A stretch of 64,000 nt of DNA from Thamnaconus septentrionalis (GCA_009823395.1 CM020513.1:15489001-15553000), one strand, 5' to 3'; positions 37,300 to 50,050 are shown, counted from the first letter of the stretch. Translations and numbers: made by a program. Notes: generated from the sequence alone by a model not told the origin.

Positions 37300-37650
37300 T
37301 TGGGAGCAGTATATTGAGTCAGGCCTCCAGGTGCACAGCGGATCAACCTCTTTTTGACCCGAGGGGCTAATCACAATTTTAAAGCATCCCTGCGCCCCAT
37401 CCCGCCGCGACCCCGAGGGCAGACTTCCAGGCAACCTTCCCCGGGTGGCGTCCCCACCGGACTCATTAGAAATGGATGCAGTGCTCCTGTCAGACACACC
37501 GGACGTGAGAGTTTTGATCAGCGCCGCCGGAGAAGACAAGGGCCGAGCTTCGCGCCTCCACAGAGAAAATACACAGCGGCCTGCGCAGCACCGCGTGTCC
37601 GAGAGTTCAGCGCAGTGCCGCATCCTCGGTCACTGCGCAACTTAGCCATG
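37300..37650. promoter_or_regulatory. CpG island, possible promoter with a minus-strand first exon
   Basis: About 26 CpG in the 280 bases from 37,360 to 37,640 (hand count). On the minus strand a frame runs from an ATG at 37,623 and meets a good donor, CTCCCAA|GTGAGC, with last exon base 37,300. That is 108 codons ending exactly at a codon boundary. The peptide (MRHCAELSDTRCCAGRC...) is Arg/Ser/Gly-rich with no recognised domain, as chance frames in GC-rich DNA often are. Phase 0 is compatible with the minus-strand terminal exon at 18,241, but one in three random exons would be. A plus-strand frame (37,445-37,645) is also open. The island is well supported; the exon is only a candidate. Confidence 0.45.
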
Positions 37651-40600
37651 ATTATACTTTCTCCTGAAGGGTTTAGCAGAGAGCATCTTCCCTCCCCGCC
37701 TGAAGGTTAATGCTGCAGGTCATTCCATTCTCTGAAGAGTAAATTAAGCACAGAGAATAAGCCCCGAAATATCCGGGTGCACGGCTCCATTACGTCTATC
37801 CGCGAATACATCTTTGTATTTCATTATACTCTACCCCTGCTTTCATCCCAGTCACAACTCCAAGACTCAAAGATAGCTGCTGCTAAGCAAATGGGCCTCC
37901 TCAATCACTTTTCACTCTATTTTTCTTATATTTTCACCATATATATATATAATTCCGTCAAGCAATTGCCACACTCGGGGGGTGCATGAGAGCATCCTCC
38001 TCTTTATTCCCTTAGGGATAAAAGTCACCTTCTCCAAATCTCATTGAACAGAAAGTCACATGAAAAAAAGGAAAGCGGGAAGGGGAAAAAAAAGTCTATA
38101 TATTCCGCCTGCACACAGAGTTCAAGCTCAGCGAGAACAGGGTTGGCACTTTTTCTCTCTTTCTTTGTCAGCAGGAATGGGAAGTGAGGGAAAGACGGCG
38201 AGCAGGACGAGGAGGGGAGAACAGCGAGGAGAGGGAAGCGCGTGAGCCGGTGGGGGAGAAAAAAAGGAAACATTATTTTTCATAATTTTGTAAAGAGGTG
38301 CACTTGCGGTGCTCTGCCGCCTTCTGTAGTCCTCTCCACTTCACTTACTGTTCAGAATTCACCCTCCCACACGTGCTGCGTCGCTCCCTCTCGTGCTTTA
38401 CGTCCCATCTCAGGTGAAGGTGCAGAGCAAGTGAATGAAATGAGGTCATTCGTGCAAAAATGTGAATCTGGCAAGAGTCCATCATTTTCAATCTGGTGCA
38501 AATTGTGTGTTTAAGGAGATTTTGATCTAAGTTAGTTTTGATTTAACAAAAACTTGGTAGATGTGCTCATTTTAAGTCTTGATCTCATACATGTACTTTG
38601 TTTTTGCCGTTCTCACTTTTTCCACATTATAATGACTTATTTCTTTAAAGAGATCAAGGTTGGTTTTTTTTGGGTTTTTTTTTCAGGCAGTCATCATATA
38701 CAACCAGGGTGAAAAAAAATGCGATGCCAGCTGAGAAGACAGCACATCTCTTGTGTTCAGGATGTCAGGAGCAATCATTGACTTGACCACTGTTGCCATG
38801 GAAACCTGCGTCTCAATCGTTGATTGACAACTGACACAATTTGAGGGCTGACTCACTTCTAAAACAGAGCTCCGTATATGTTATGCCTGTATCGACCTCT
38901 CAACATAGAGAATAATGCATGACATGTAACTGAGCGCTGACTCACTCTAAATAATACTGTTTTTTACTCATGAATGATAAACTGTCTGAGCCTAAGAGGT
39001 TTACACTGTAGTCCATCACTCACCTTTAAAACTTTTCAATCTTTTTTCTGGACCTTTGACCCCAATTATGGTGGGATTATTGTGGAACTATGTCACTTTT
39101 AGGTGTAGATATTAAGTGTAAATATTAGAAAATAAATAGAAAATAAATTATATTGTTAGACAATTAGACAGATGAACTTAAATTGTTACAAAACAAAGGC
39201 TGGTATTTTTTTTTCCTTCTTTTTTTTTTCAGTAAAATGCAAAGTTGTTTTCATTTTGTCCACACTGTTCTTATGTGCTTGGGTCTCACACACAGACCAT
39301 CTTGTCGCAGAAAGTCTGACAAACAAGCGCCACACTAAGTTGTGATAAACTAAAGAACAACTCGTCTTCTGCTCAACCTAGCTGTGCTGTCTTGGTGCCT
39401 GCATTTGCCCAGTCATTATCCCTGATTTGTGCCGTCGGGAGGGGCTTTGGCATGTTGCCGGACAGCGTGGGTGTCTTGGTTTGAACAACATAAAAACGTT
39501 GGCATCACCACACAACATTGTCTGGTAAGCTGGCATAATGACACATAGGCAAAACAGAAACAGATTTAGTTTTCTGTGGGGTGGTAGTTGAGAGGGAAAT
39601 TTTTGAAAAGAATCTCAATGTTCCTACTTAATATGCTCTATAAACCTCACATTTTAGAGAAATTGTTTGACACCTTGCAGACTCATTCTGGGACGGCACT
39701 GACCAATCCTGCACCAGTGGCTCTAATGAAGCAGCTACAAAAAAAAAAATAGAAAAAAATCTGCAGAAAGACGCCAAAAAAAGCAAGCAGGAAGGGTGAG
39801 GTAGGATGTCTGTAAGGACGTCTGTAGAAAATGACATCATCGTCTGAATCAAAGATTATTGAGGACACTTTCCTTTGTTTCAGGATAAGTTAATTACTCG
39901 CTCACATCAGCAAATGTTGATAATGTAGCTAAGACCAATGATAATAACAGTTAAACAGTTAAATACCTACATATTAATTGGAAATGACTCATGTTGCCAC
40001 TTATTAGTAACAGCAATAATGAGTCCAATAATTTAGTTTACAAAGCAGTGGGCTGATGTAATTTCAAATGGTTCAATTATCATTATTAGTTTGTCCTTCA
40101 TGTGATTTGTGAAAACATTGGTGCTCTAAAGGCAACAACTGGTGAGCTTTAACCTTCAATAAATTATATCGTAGTTCTCAAATGCTTCTCGTTGACCTTC
40201 TGTCTGAAACTGCTATTGACAAATTATTATCATCAATTATTATTGAATACTTGTGCGGAAGCTTATGCACCCAATGGTTGCGTAATGGTTGCTTGTTGGT
40301 ATAACTAAGAAACTCTGCATTTTCTCTTGAAATGTGGTTCCTAGTCTTTTTTTTTTTTCTCATATAATGTCTACAATGTGAAGCGTTGCACTTGGATGCG
40401 GTTCTCAGCCTGCCCTGCAACAAAACAATTGTTTTCAACAAAACTCCAACGAGAGCTGGGCCACGGAAAGTCAAAGCAGAAGCACAAATGTGGAGTTTTG
40501 CCGAGGATAAGGCAGGATACACTCTTTTTCTCATCTTTTCCCCCCCAAGTGTCTGCATCGGTTTATTGTCCTTTGAAATATATGAGTCAAAGTCAAACAT

Positions 40601-41289
40601 ATAGGAATGTATAGCCCAGAGATTTAAACAGGACTTTTTCTTGTTTGTTTACCCTCAACCCCAGCAGTTTCAGTCTATGGTCTGTATTACTAAGTGCTGC
40701 CCTGATTCACTGAACCTTAGCTAGTATTTTTTTTTCCCCCACAGGTTGATGGGTAGACCTCCACCCCCTCTTATTCTCAGTCTTATCTGGTCAGCCAGGT
40801 GCATGAGATAGGGCCCGCGGTGCAGTGGTCAGTTTATGATTGTAGTCTGTGCCGCGTATTCCGTCATAGTGCTGTTTCTGCGGCGCAGTGTTTTATCTGA
40901 GGCAGAGCCAGGATGTTATTCTGTTATTATTGGAGGCACTAAGAGACACTGGTCCACTGGGTAAATGTACACTGAGCAGGTGGATTATGATGTGTCCGCG
41001 ATTAAAGAACACTAAACGGTGAGCTGAAACCCACTCACGTCTTCTTCTCCGAGGAGATGTCAGGAGGCTGAACTACTCTGTGCACTGTGTCTGCAGGTCT
41101 ACTATTACCTTTTATAAACATTTTTTGCATTCTCTAAATAAGTCCCTCAATTTGTTACAGGAAAGCATGCAATACAGCATCAGGAGCAACGGCATGTGTT
41201 CAGTAGCTAACATTTTGCCATTTGCCCTCAAAGCTGCTCCATACATCTGTGATGTACCTCAATTTTAAACAGTGAAAATCACCCAATTC
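37651..41289. other. no gene seen
   Basis: Unique, mainly AT-rich DNA with several T and A runs (for example near 38,675, 39,220, 39,740 and 40,350). A purine-rich CpG-containing patch lies at 38,180-38,260. No recognised coding or RNA gene content. Confidence 0.4.
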
Positions 41290-41600
41290 TACACATTTGG
41301 TTGAATGTTGGGTTTCCGTTTTACGTACGCACGGTCAAATGGGATTGTTTTAATGGTTTTATGGTGCAATAGCGTCACAGAGTCGATACACAGAGAATCA
41401 TCAATTCTAATTTTCGAAATGAGACTTATTACCGGTGCTTTACCATCTGTGTTCGCCGCCAATGATTTCAAGTTCATTTGGGCCAGCCAATGATTTGCTA
41501 AAGCTCATTAAGTAACTCTTGGCCGCTAGGACGTGTAATAAATGTGGTCGTTGAACAATTGCCACTTGTGGCCTGATTCATCTCAAACAAGTCAGGGCTA
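41290..41600. other. conserved-element candidate
   Basis: Repeat-free segment with retained CpG (TTTACGTACGCACGG, GCGTCACAGAGTCGA, TTCGCCGCCAATG). Homeodomain-like words are also present, such as CCAATGATTTGCTAAAGCTCATTAAG. Both strands are open for about 62 codons over the same bases, as happens by chance in constrained non-coding DNA. No splice sites frame it well. Confidence 0.3.
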
Positions 41601-42360
41601 TGTTGGGCAGCCTGTCAGCTTTCACCATCATGTCTGCAGGCGACACAGCTGGACATGCTAGAAGGTGTCCGTGTGGACCACCTATCTGTTAGAAAAATGT
41701 TGTGAAGTAGTGACAGATTGACAGATTATCAATAAATGGATTGTCTTTGCACACACTGAGACGTGTTCTTAATGTGACAATCAAGATGGACAAAACTGTT
41801 GGTTGAATGACACATTGATACGTGAACCAACAGCTGGTAAATATGTAGGTTTTTAATAGAATTGTGGTTTTATGACCTTAATGGGTTTGTTAGTACTGGT
41901 AATGGTGTGGATATTGGAGTAATTCTAAATAACAACCTTCCCTCTCTGTATCAGACTCATAAAGAAATGTATGTCAGTAAACCTGTCACTGATGTAAATG
42001 GATTGTGGCAAGTACAATTTCCATAAACTGAACTGAATGTAAAATAAACCTACCAATTTTACAATCACAGCATCGTAATAAAATATAAATTAAACTGAAA
42101 TAAAATAACCTCGTTGTTTGGAAAAGTTGTGATGTGCCCGTTCGATGAGGTCCAACAAAACCTCATCACAAAACCTCCATATGTCTGCGAAAGCGGAAGC
42201 CAGGCGAGGGCGCTTCATCCAGAAGCTCCTTGTCACCCTCGTCCCTGCCTGTTTCCTCAGCTGACAGCTCTCCATGGAGCTGCGCTGCCTCTGTTAGAGT
42301 GTCTTCCTCCATCCTGAGAGTGCAGGGCAGCTCCACTATAGTCGTGAATAGATGCACGTT
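41601..42360. other. no gene seen
   Basis: Unique DNA before the LINE tail. Overlapping frames at 42,090-42,357 on both strands show no domain. Confidence 0.45.
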
Positions 42361-42373
42361 ATTCTTTTGAACT

Positions 42374-42503
42374 GCGATGAAGTGGCGACTTGTCCAGGGT
42401 GTACCCTGCCTTCGCCCTAAGACAGCTGGGATAGGCTCCAGCAGACCCCCGTGACCCTGAATTTGAATAAGCGGGTATAGAAGATGAATGAATGAATGAA
42501 TGT
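42374..42503 (+). mobile_element. 5'-truncated L2-type LINE insertion with intact target-site duplication (copy 2)
   Basis: A 130-bp insert carries the LINE tail blocks GTGGCGACTTGTCCAGGGTG, ACAGCTGGGATAGGCTCCAG, GTGACCCTGAATTTGAATAA and GCGGGTATAGAAGATG. It ends in (AATG)n, the short terminal repeat typical of this tail. It is flanked by perfect 13-bp direct repeats, ATTCTTTTGAACT, at 42,361-42,373 and 42,504-42,516. One further T matches on the left, giving 14 bp. The duplication fixes both borders and shows insertion by target-primed reverse transcription, with all but the last 130 bases lost at the 5' end. L2 naming is from memory. Confidence 0.85.
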
Positions 42504-42516
42504 ATTCTTTTGAACT

Positions 42517-43322
<806 letters not shown>

Positions 43323-43559
43323 CATGTTAATGCAGACAGTGGAAATGTGACTATGCCAGCGTTTCTTTTACCCATTTCTTGGACCCAGCAGCATCTGAGT
43401 ACTTACCTAGTTAGGTTTCACCATCCCCTGTTTATATATCTATTCGTGGAAGCGCATTAGAAACACCAGGTGCCAACCGCAGTGTGTGTATGTGTGTCGC
43501 AGCCCTTTTGCTGCTCCCAAGATAACACACTTGTCTACTTAAGTGAGAGAAAGTAAGGT

Positions 43560-43810
43560 CTTTAGCCTCCCGATTGCTCGCAAGCGCAGAAACAATGCGA
43601 CGCCCGGCCACCGGAGTGGGGGGGGGGATCGGGGATGATAGCGTTTTCTACACTTTCCTCCCCTCCCCCTTTTTTTTCCAGGAAAGCACGCACGCTGACA
43701 CACTCCTGCGATTACAAAACGCACGTGTCACCAGCCACCGTGCGCGCAACACAACGACGCGACGCGACGGCGGGACGAATCCATCATTTTGAGCCATTAC
43801 GCTGGAGAGA
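43560..43810. promoter_or_regulatory. CpG island with G-run
   Basis: About 27 CpG in 240 bases by hand count, including ACAACGACGCGACGCGACGG and GTGCGCGC, plus a run of about ten G near 43,618-43,627. A plus-strand acceptor-like tract (long T/C run ending TTTCCAG near 43,680) lies inside. No start codon or exon could be defined. It may be a promoter of an unseen transcript or an intragenic island. Confidence 0.4.
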
Positions 43811-46800
43811 ATTGCGTGGCCCCATCCCTCATCGCAGCTCTTCTTCCTGCTAAAAACAAACAGACAAATGAATAAACTTGAGTTGAGATGTAGGGCCACT
43901 TGAGGAGGTGCAGAGGTGCGTTAACACCAACAGTGCAGGGCAGGTTTTGTTTTTTGTTTTTTTGTGGAGCTTCGCCGTCTCGGCGGCCCTTGGGGAAGGG
44001 GGGAGGTGTGGGTAGGATTTGGTTGTGAATGCGATTTGTTTGTCGTTCCATTACACTATATGCGAAGAACACTGCACGACCCTGTGAGGATAACTTGAAT
44101 AGAAGGGAGGTGATTTGACAAACGCTATTCAATTCAAAGGACTTATGTTAGGGGCCCGATAAAAAATTCACGCTTAGATGTGCCCTGAAGTGTTGTGATT
44201 GGCTAATGCCGTGTGGGAGTCCGTGTCCACGTCAACAGGATGCTGGTTATGGTTGATAGGGAGAATGAGCCCGGCAGCTAATCTCTCTCATTCTGCGCTC
44301 ACCTCTTGAAATCGGGACGCACTGAAAGGAAAATGGAAAAAAAAAAGTATTAAGTTCACACACATTGTCAAGTTGTCTCCCTTCTCTACTTCCCTGAATA
44401 AAACATTCATGTAAATACTTCATGCGCTCTTCGTGCTCATGTTTTTGCATTGCACTGAGCCTGTGTGTGGTTTATTTATAGTCAGCACTGAGATGTCTGA
44501 ATTAGCTGGATTGTTTAAGCTAAATATATCTTTGCTGTATGCAGGATTCATAACAAACAATGTCCCACCACGTCACCGTGGATTCGCCATGTGTTGGTCT
44601 GTTGTTTCACCACCGTATGGATTGATTTTCTGGTTGGAATGTTTCTCTCCTGGCTCTTTGTGAATCTTCCTGCTGCTGTGATTGCAACTGATCAGCATCA
44701 CCTGACCCTCGCTCGCTCCCTGCCTCCCCAGGGGTATTTAAGGCCCTCCCATTTCTCCATTGTCCATTTTGAAGTCTTTCTTGACCAAACTGTGTTTTTC
44801 CTCTCTGTCTTTCTTCAATGCCTCAGTGATTTTATGTTGCGCGTGTCGCTCTGATTCATCAAACATTGAGCGATTTACGAAGCAGATTCTCAGTGCTTTA
44901 TTTTTTAAATTGTAATTCTATATTTTTATGCTAGCATGTCCATGGTCTTGCCATGGGTTTTTAAACTGAAGCCCTTTTTTGATTGAGTCCTAATTTTAAC
45001 CAGCCAGGCCAAGCACACAGTGTGCCTGAATCACAAGCAAAGAGATACAACAACAACAATTTTGTTGGTGCTGCAGATACCAAAAGAGGGAATTTCAAGC
45101 TTGCTATTAAAGAATAGAAATAATGAATGACGATGAAACCGCACAAACGTGTTTTTAAATCTAGTAGTTTCTGTCCTTGGACAATGAAACATCCGCATTC
45201 ATGTGAGGCTGCTTGTTTTTGTTCCCTTTCAAACTTGCGTGAGTTACAGCAAATCAACAACTTTATTTTATTTTTTTTGCATGAGCCTGCTTTGTTTTTT
45301 GTTTTTTTCCATCTGGGATGGCAACTATACATATAAATAGTATGAATCTTTGAATTCAATTATTATTTATTCGAAAAAATGTGACCAAAATAAACAGAAG
45401 ATTAATACAGTAAAATGATGCAACAAAAAACGTTGAAGAAAAAATGCTGCAAGAAATTACATCTTGTAAAGTACTGTTGCTGCAGTAAGGCAACAATTTT
45501 TGCAAACGTTGCTGCAGGGGAAGAAAGTCAACAACAAAAGAATGAAGAGGTGGGGCCGGTGATGCTGCATTTGAGCTGTAGGCTGTGGGGCATTCGCTTT
45601 TATAAGCCATGCAAGGTCGTATAAGCATCTATGGAAAAACTCTCCCACCTCACCACCTCATTTCCTGACCCTTCACCCACCTTTTGAAAGAAGAGCTTTA
45701 CTTGCATAAAAGCGGCAGCTCTGTTTATTCCTCCTGCTTCCTGCCTCTCCCTAAGTTCCTCACCCTGCTTCCCCTGATGCCGAGCCCCATGAAATCTACA
45801 CAACTTTCAAATTAAATGTGAATGAAGGGTATGTTTCCTTAGGATTTCATGGCATGATGGTTAAAATCCCGCAGTAAATATGACTTTGGAGAGGGGAGAA
45901 TAGCTCAGGCTGTGAGCGGGGGAAATTTTCTGCACTCCTGCTTCGTATATCATCCCTCTAGAGAATCTACTCCCTTCACGAGGCTTCAGGAAAGTGTCAG
46001 GAAAAAGCTCTCCGTCGCAATGGTGCTATTATGTATGCGGGGTGACGGGCAATGCAGCAATTTGCAGCAATATTATTAGTGCATCTTTAAGCGTGCCCAT
46101 ATTTCAAACCTGTCCACATCCCAGGTCTTTGGATCCTGCCAATTTGTCAAGTGCCTCTTGTATTCAGTGCCCAAGGTGTTGTCAAATGGGTCGAACCATC
46201 GCTGACACAAAATGGGCCCTTGGGGGGCGATGGCTGCTGCTCCCCATGCATGTAAAATGTCCCATTAGACTTAAATCATTATTTATTATCAGTTGGAGGC
46301 ACCTTAACCTGCAGCCACCATGTGCATGACACCAGATATGCAGCGTCCCTCTTCTAATCTTAATGGATCTAAGGGAGCAAAACATTGAGGATTGTTTTCT
46401 TGTGTTTGATGCACACCGCCACTCATGACTGGTTGGGGATATGAAGTTTATTTCCGGACTAGAACAAGGTTGTTTTTCATTAGGGTATTTCTTCTGACAG
46501 CCGAAGCGATCGCCGATGCAACAGACAAGGTCGCCTCTAAGAGCAGCTTGGCGAGGAGATATATTTGGATTAATGGATAAAGTGTGGCACTGTATTCTGA
46601 AGCGTTAACTCTTAGTGAAAATAAAGATGAAAAAACTGTACAAAATATGTGCTTTTAGATTGTTTGTAAAAGCTGTAGTTTCCAGTGATACATGTTTTCA
46701 ACTAAACAACGTGGCTGATGAGTCTATAGGCTCGCGGACTCTTGACGGTAAACTTCAGACTGTCCCAGAAAGACGAGTTTCTCTTGAATGCAAACTAAAA

Positions 46801-48119
46801 ATATATTAAATCCTGTGCGTGAGAAGAATATATCTGACAATATCAGTCACATTAGAGGCTTGCTGTGATTAAATATATGAGAGCAGAACCTGCATAGATT
46901 TTTATTTTATTAAGCATTGATGGAACCAGCTCATTGGGAAGTAATGAAGCAGAATGATGAGAAATGGTGTGCATTGATCAAAATCAGCAATCACCATGTT
47001 TATGGTTATCAAAAAGCTGCCGCAATAACATGGCAAGCAATTCTAGCATTATGTGCTTGAATCAAAGTATTTCCAATAAGTCTAATAACTGAAATAAACT
47101 GGGCTTTGTGGTGACACCAGCTCTTCAAGTCTGAGGTTGCTTTGTTTCAATAATATATTTAAAAGTTTGGAGCACTTTATCATGCCCAAAGTTTGCTACT
47201 ATTTTCTTTTTTCCTTTGTATTTTCTTGGGTACAAGACAGTCTGTGCAGTAAATGGACTTGCTTGCGATAGATAGCCCATGTCCTGTCATGTTCATATAG
47301 ATAAAGTCGGTCTCAGACCATTGAGTTGAAAGTCTCACATCCTGACTCAGTGTGGGGTCAGCAGTGCAGCAGGGGATTAGGCAAAAAAGCTGGGGCCCGG
47401 CGATCGTTAGCCAATTAACTTATCATTCCCATGCCCAAGAAACACGACAAGAACAGGCCACATTGATTTTTTCCGGTTTGATGTTGTGTATCTTTTCTTC
47501 CATCCTTCTCCTCCTGTCCCTCTCGCTGCCCTCACCATCGCTTTCCTGGTGGATCTATCGGCGCGTCCTGTTCTTCTTTCTCACATCGACGTGGCTCCCT
47601 GATAACACTGACTGTCAAGACTGTAAAGGGCTTACAGGCAAGGAATCCTAGACAGCGGGTCATCAGTGAAAAGGCACTGCCCTAACGCCGTCTCAATCTT
47701 CAATTCCCTAAAACCCTCCTGAGATCACTGAGATGGATCAACATACAAACAGAAAATGGCTGTTAATAGAAGAGTTCAGTGTAGTGGCAGCTCTCTAGTG
47801 TCCAGTGTGAGATTGCTTCTGTGCAAGAACTTTACGAACACATATTTGGGGGTCATTAAAGAAACACACACGTACACACACACACGTGTGTATGTACTCT
47901 GAAAACACTCCTGATCTAAATGTGGGAAAAATACTCTTGGCTTGGCTTATTACCTGATAGTGAGTAGTATTTGTAACAAACAGATGTATTAGTAACAAAA
48001 GGATGCCAAATCATTTGATGGAAATTGAGATGATTATCCTATAGGGGGGTGAAATCAAACACAACCCAAAAACTGGAAACATGATGATGCAGACAAAATG
48101 TCTTTGTAGCAACTCAAAA
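43811..48119. other. no confident gene
   Basis: Unique DNA. A plus-strand frame from an ATG at about 47,483 gives a hydrophobic, signal-like start (MLCIFSSILLLLSLSL), then WWIYRR, another hydrophobic stretch and DCQDCKG before a stop near 47,651. The CT-rich bases alone could produce this, and no partner exon is seen. The stretches at 45,840-46,080 and 46,440-46,580 are repeat-free with retained CpG. Nothing else recognised. Confidence 0.35.
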
Positions 48120-49015
48120 TGATACTCAGTAGTTTTTGTGGTATGCATGGATTAAAATGTTGGGGCATGTACCTGGTGGCGGGTGGTGTTCTGGGGGATC
48201 TTCTCTTAAATCTGGACCAGGGCATCACTGAGCTCCTGGACAGTCAGAAGAGCAACATGGTGGCACCAGATGGACCGACCCAGGGGTGTTCTGTTGGGTT
48301 CAGGCCAGGTGAACATGGAGGCCAGTCAATGGTATCAATTCCTTTGGCCTCCAGGGACTGCCTGCTTGCTCTAGCCACAGGAGGTAGGGTTTTGTCGCAC
48401 ATCAGGGGAAACCCAAGTCCCACTGCTCCAGCGTATGTTCTGACAATGGGTCCACGGATGGATGGACCATGATACCTAATAGCAGTCAGGGTGCCATTAT
48501 CTAACCTGTAGAGGTCTGTGCGTCCATCCAGGGATACACTTCTCCAGACCATCACTGACAGACCACCAGTCAAGTCATAATGAATGATAATGTTGGGGGC
48601 AGAATAAGATCTTCCATGGCATCTTCATACCCTTTCATAACTGCTGCGTGTGCTGAGGTTGAACCTGGTCTCATCGCTGAAGAGCACAGAACACCAGTAG
48701 CGCACTTACCAATTGTGATAGTCTGTTGCAAATGCCAGTAGAGTTCTACAGTGCTGGGTAGTCAGCACAGGGTCCACTACAAGACACAGGGCCCACATGC
48801 CACCCACCTGGAATCTCTTTCTGATTGTTAGGTCATAAATATTCACAGCAGTGGCCTGCTGGGGTCATTTTGTAGGGCCATGTCAGTGCTCATCTTGTTC
48901 GTCTTTGCACAAAGAAGCAGATACTGATCCTGTTGGGGGTTTTAAGGACCTTCTACGGCCGTGCCCAACTCTCATGGAGTAGCTACCTGTCTCCTAGATC
49001 TTCTCCATGCTCTTG
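48120..49015 (-). pseudogene. Tc1-like (Tc1/mariner) transposase remnant
   Basis: Minus-strand translation, shifting frame several times, follows a fish Tc1 transposase from N to C terminus. Seen in order: a degraded start block near 49,000; DQYLLLCAKTNK; a QNDP block; a degraded 'L.FA..Y' block; VLFSDETRFNLS (which contains a catalytic Asp); GGLSVMVWRSVSLDGRTDLY; LDNGTLTAIRY; GPIVRTYAGAVG; GIDTIDWPPCSPGLNPTEHP (the 'DWP.RSPDLNP.E' block with the final catalytic acidic residue); and a degraded C terminus ending at about 48,129. The block that should hold the middle Asp (HDNARPH-type) reads CDKTLPPVA, so it is altered. Several stops and frameshifts mean it is dead. Flanking inverted repeats were not identified. 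The best-preserved frame is 48,244-48,573. Confidence 0.9.
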
Positions 49016-49021
49016 AAACTG

Positions 49022-49060
49022 TCTCTCTCTCTCTCTCTCTATACACACACATGTACGCAT

Positions 49061-49087
<27 letters not shown>
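49022..49087. repeat. compound (CT)n-(CA)n microsatellite
   Basis: A CT run at 49,022-49,040, an impure ATACACACACATGTACGCAT spacer, then a CA run at 49,061-49,087. It abuts the N-terminal end of the Tc1 remnant. Confidence 0.9.
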
Positions 49088-49094
<7 letters not shown>

Positions 49095-49293
49095 TTATGT
49101 GGCTAATGGGCTAATGATAGTCGTACAGATGTGTCCTTCTGCGTTCATGTGTGTGTGAAAACGACCTACGATAAGAGAACATGCACGACAGAACAAACAA
49201 CAAACTGGAGCAAGATTATGTCCTTGTGTAGTTTTAATAAGCGCTCTCAGTGAAGGCCGGAGCTATCTAAGGACACTAACTCCTACTCAGTGA

Positions 49294-49300
<7 letters not shown>

Positions 49301-49390
<90 letters not shown>
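49301..49390. repeat. (CT)n microsatellite, 90 bp, uninterrupted
   Basis: A pure CT run preceded by a seven-C run. As a homopurine/homopyrimidine mirror repeat it can adopt triplex (H-DNA) structure. The perfect purity suggests recent expansion. Confidence 0.95.
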
Positions 49391-49391
<1 letters not shown>

Positions 49392-49439
49392 AGCCTCTTA
49401 GGACTCACATGGCAGCAGATTAGCTATAAAAGACGAAAC

Positions 49440-50050
49440 CACACTCCATCACAAATGCTCTGAAATGGCTTGCCGCAGCACAGTACTCCCCAAGTACGGT
49501 CTATAGGGGCCGGTGTGAATTTAATTTGCGCACCGGCGCATTCCAATCTATACGCAACACGTAATGTAACATTCGGAGCTGTGAAAAGATAGCGTGCTGC
49601 CATTCATCCGACACTATTAGGGGCACGAGCCCCTTGAAGCTCGCAGTAACAATGGGCTTTATTTCAGGTGTCATGCCATAACCTACATCTCACCGAATGG
49701 TCTCTTAATCTGTGCAGGCTTGAGGTGAAATGACTTGGAATCAAATTTTCTCCAGATAATGATCGAGCGGTGGACATGCTTTGAAAGCAAACGCGAGGCA
49801 CGCCGGGGTCGAAAGTGACGTTCTTGCAAAGCACAAAGGAGCGAAAGGGCGGAATGTGCCGTTGCTCGGCTGTGGTTGGGCGAGAGATTGGCCTGTTTAC
49901 TAAAATGGTGCAGTTTCGCCTTTGGGGAGGGCAGAAGCAGAAACGCTGTCTAAGCCCATGTTGAGAGCGCATTAAATCACCTTTAGGCGCGCACATGCAA
50001 AACATGCGGCCATGCTCTGAACACACTCGCACTATTAAACAGACTTCCAG
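49440..50050. other. conserved-element candidate
   Basis: Long repeat-free stretch with retained CpG and several developmental-enhancer-like words: ACTATTAGGGGC, GGGCTTTATTTCAGG, GCGCATTAAATCACC, CACTATTAAACAG. The 122-codon minus frame (49,664-50,032) shows no domain. Non-coding constraint seems more likely than coding, but this is by appearance only. Confidence 0.3.
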
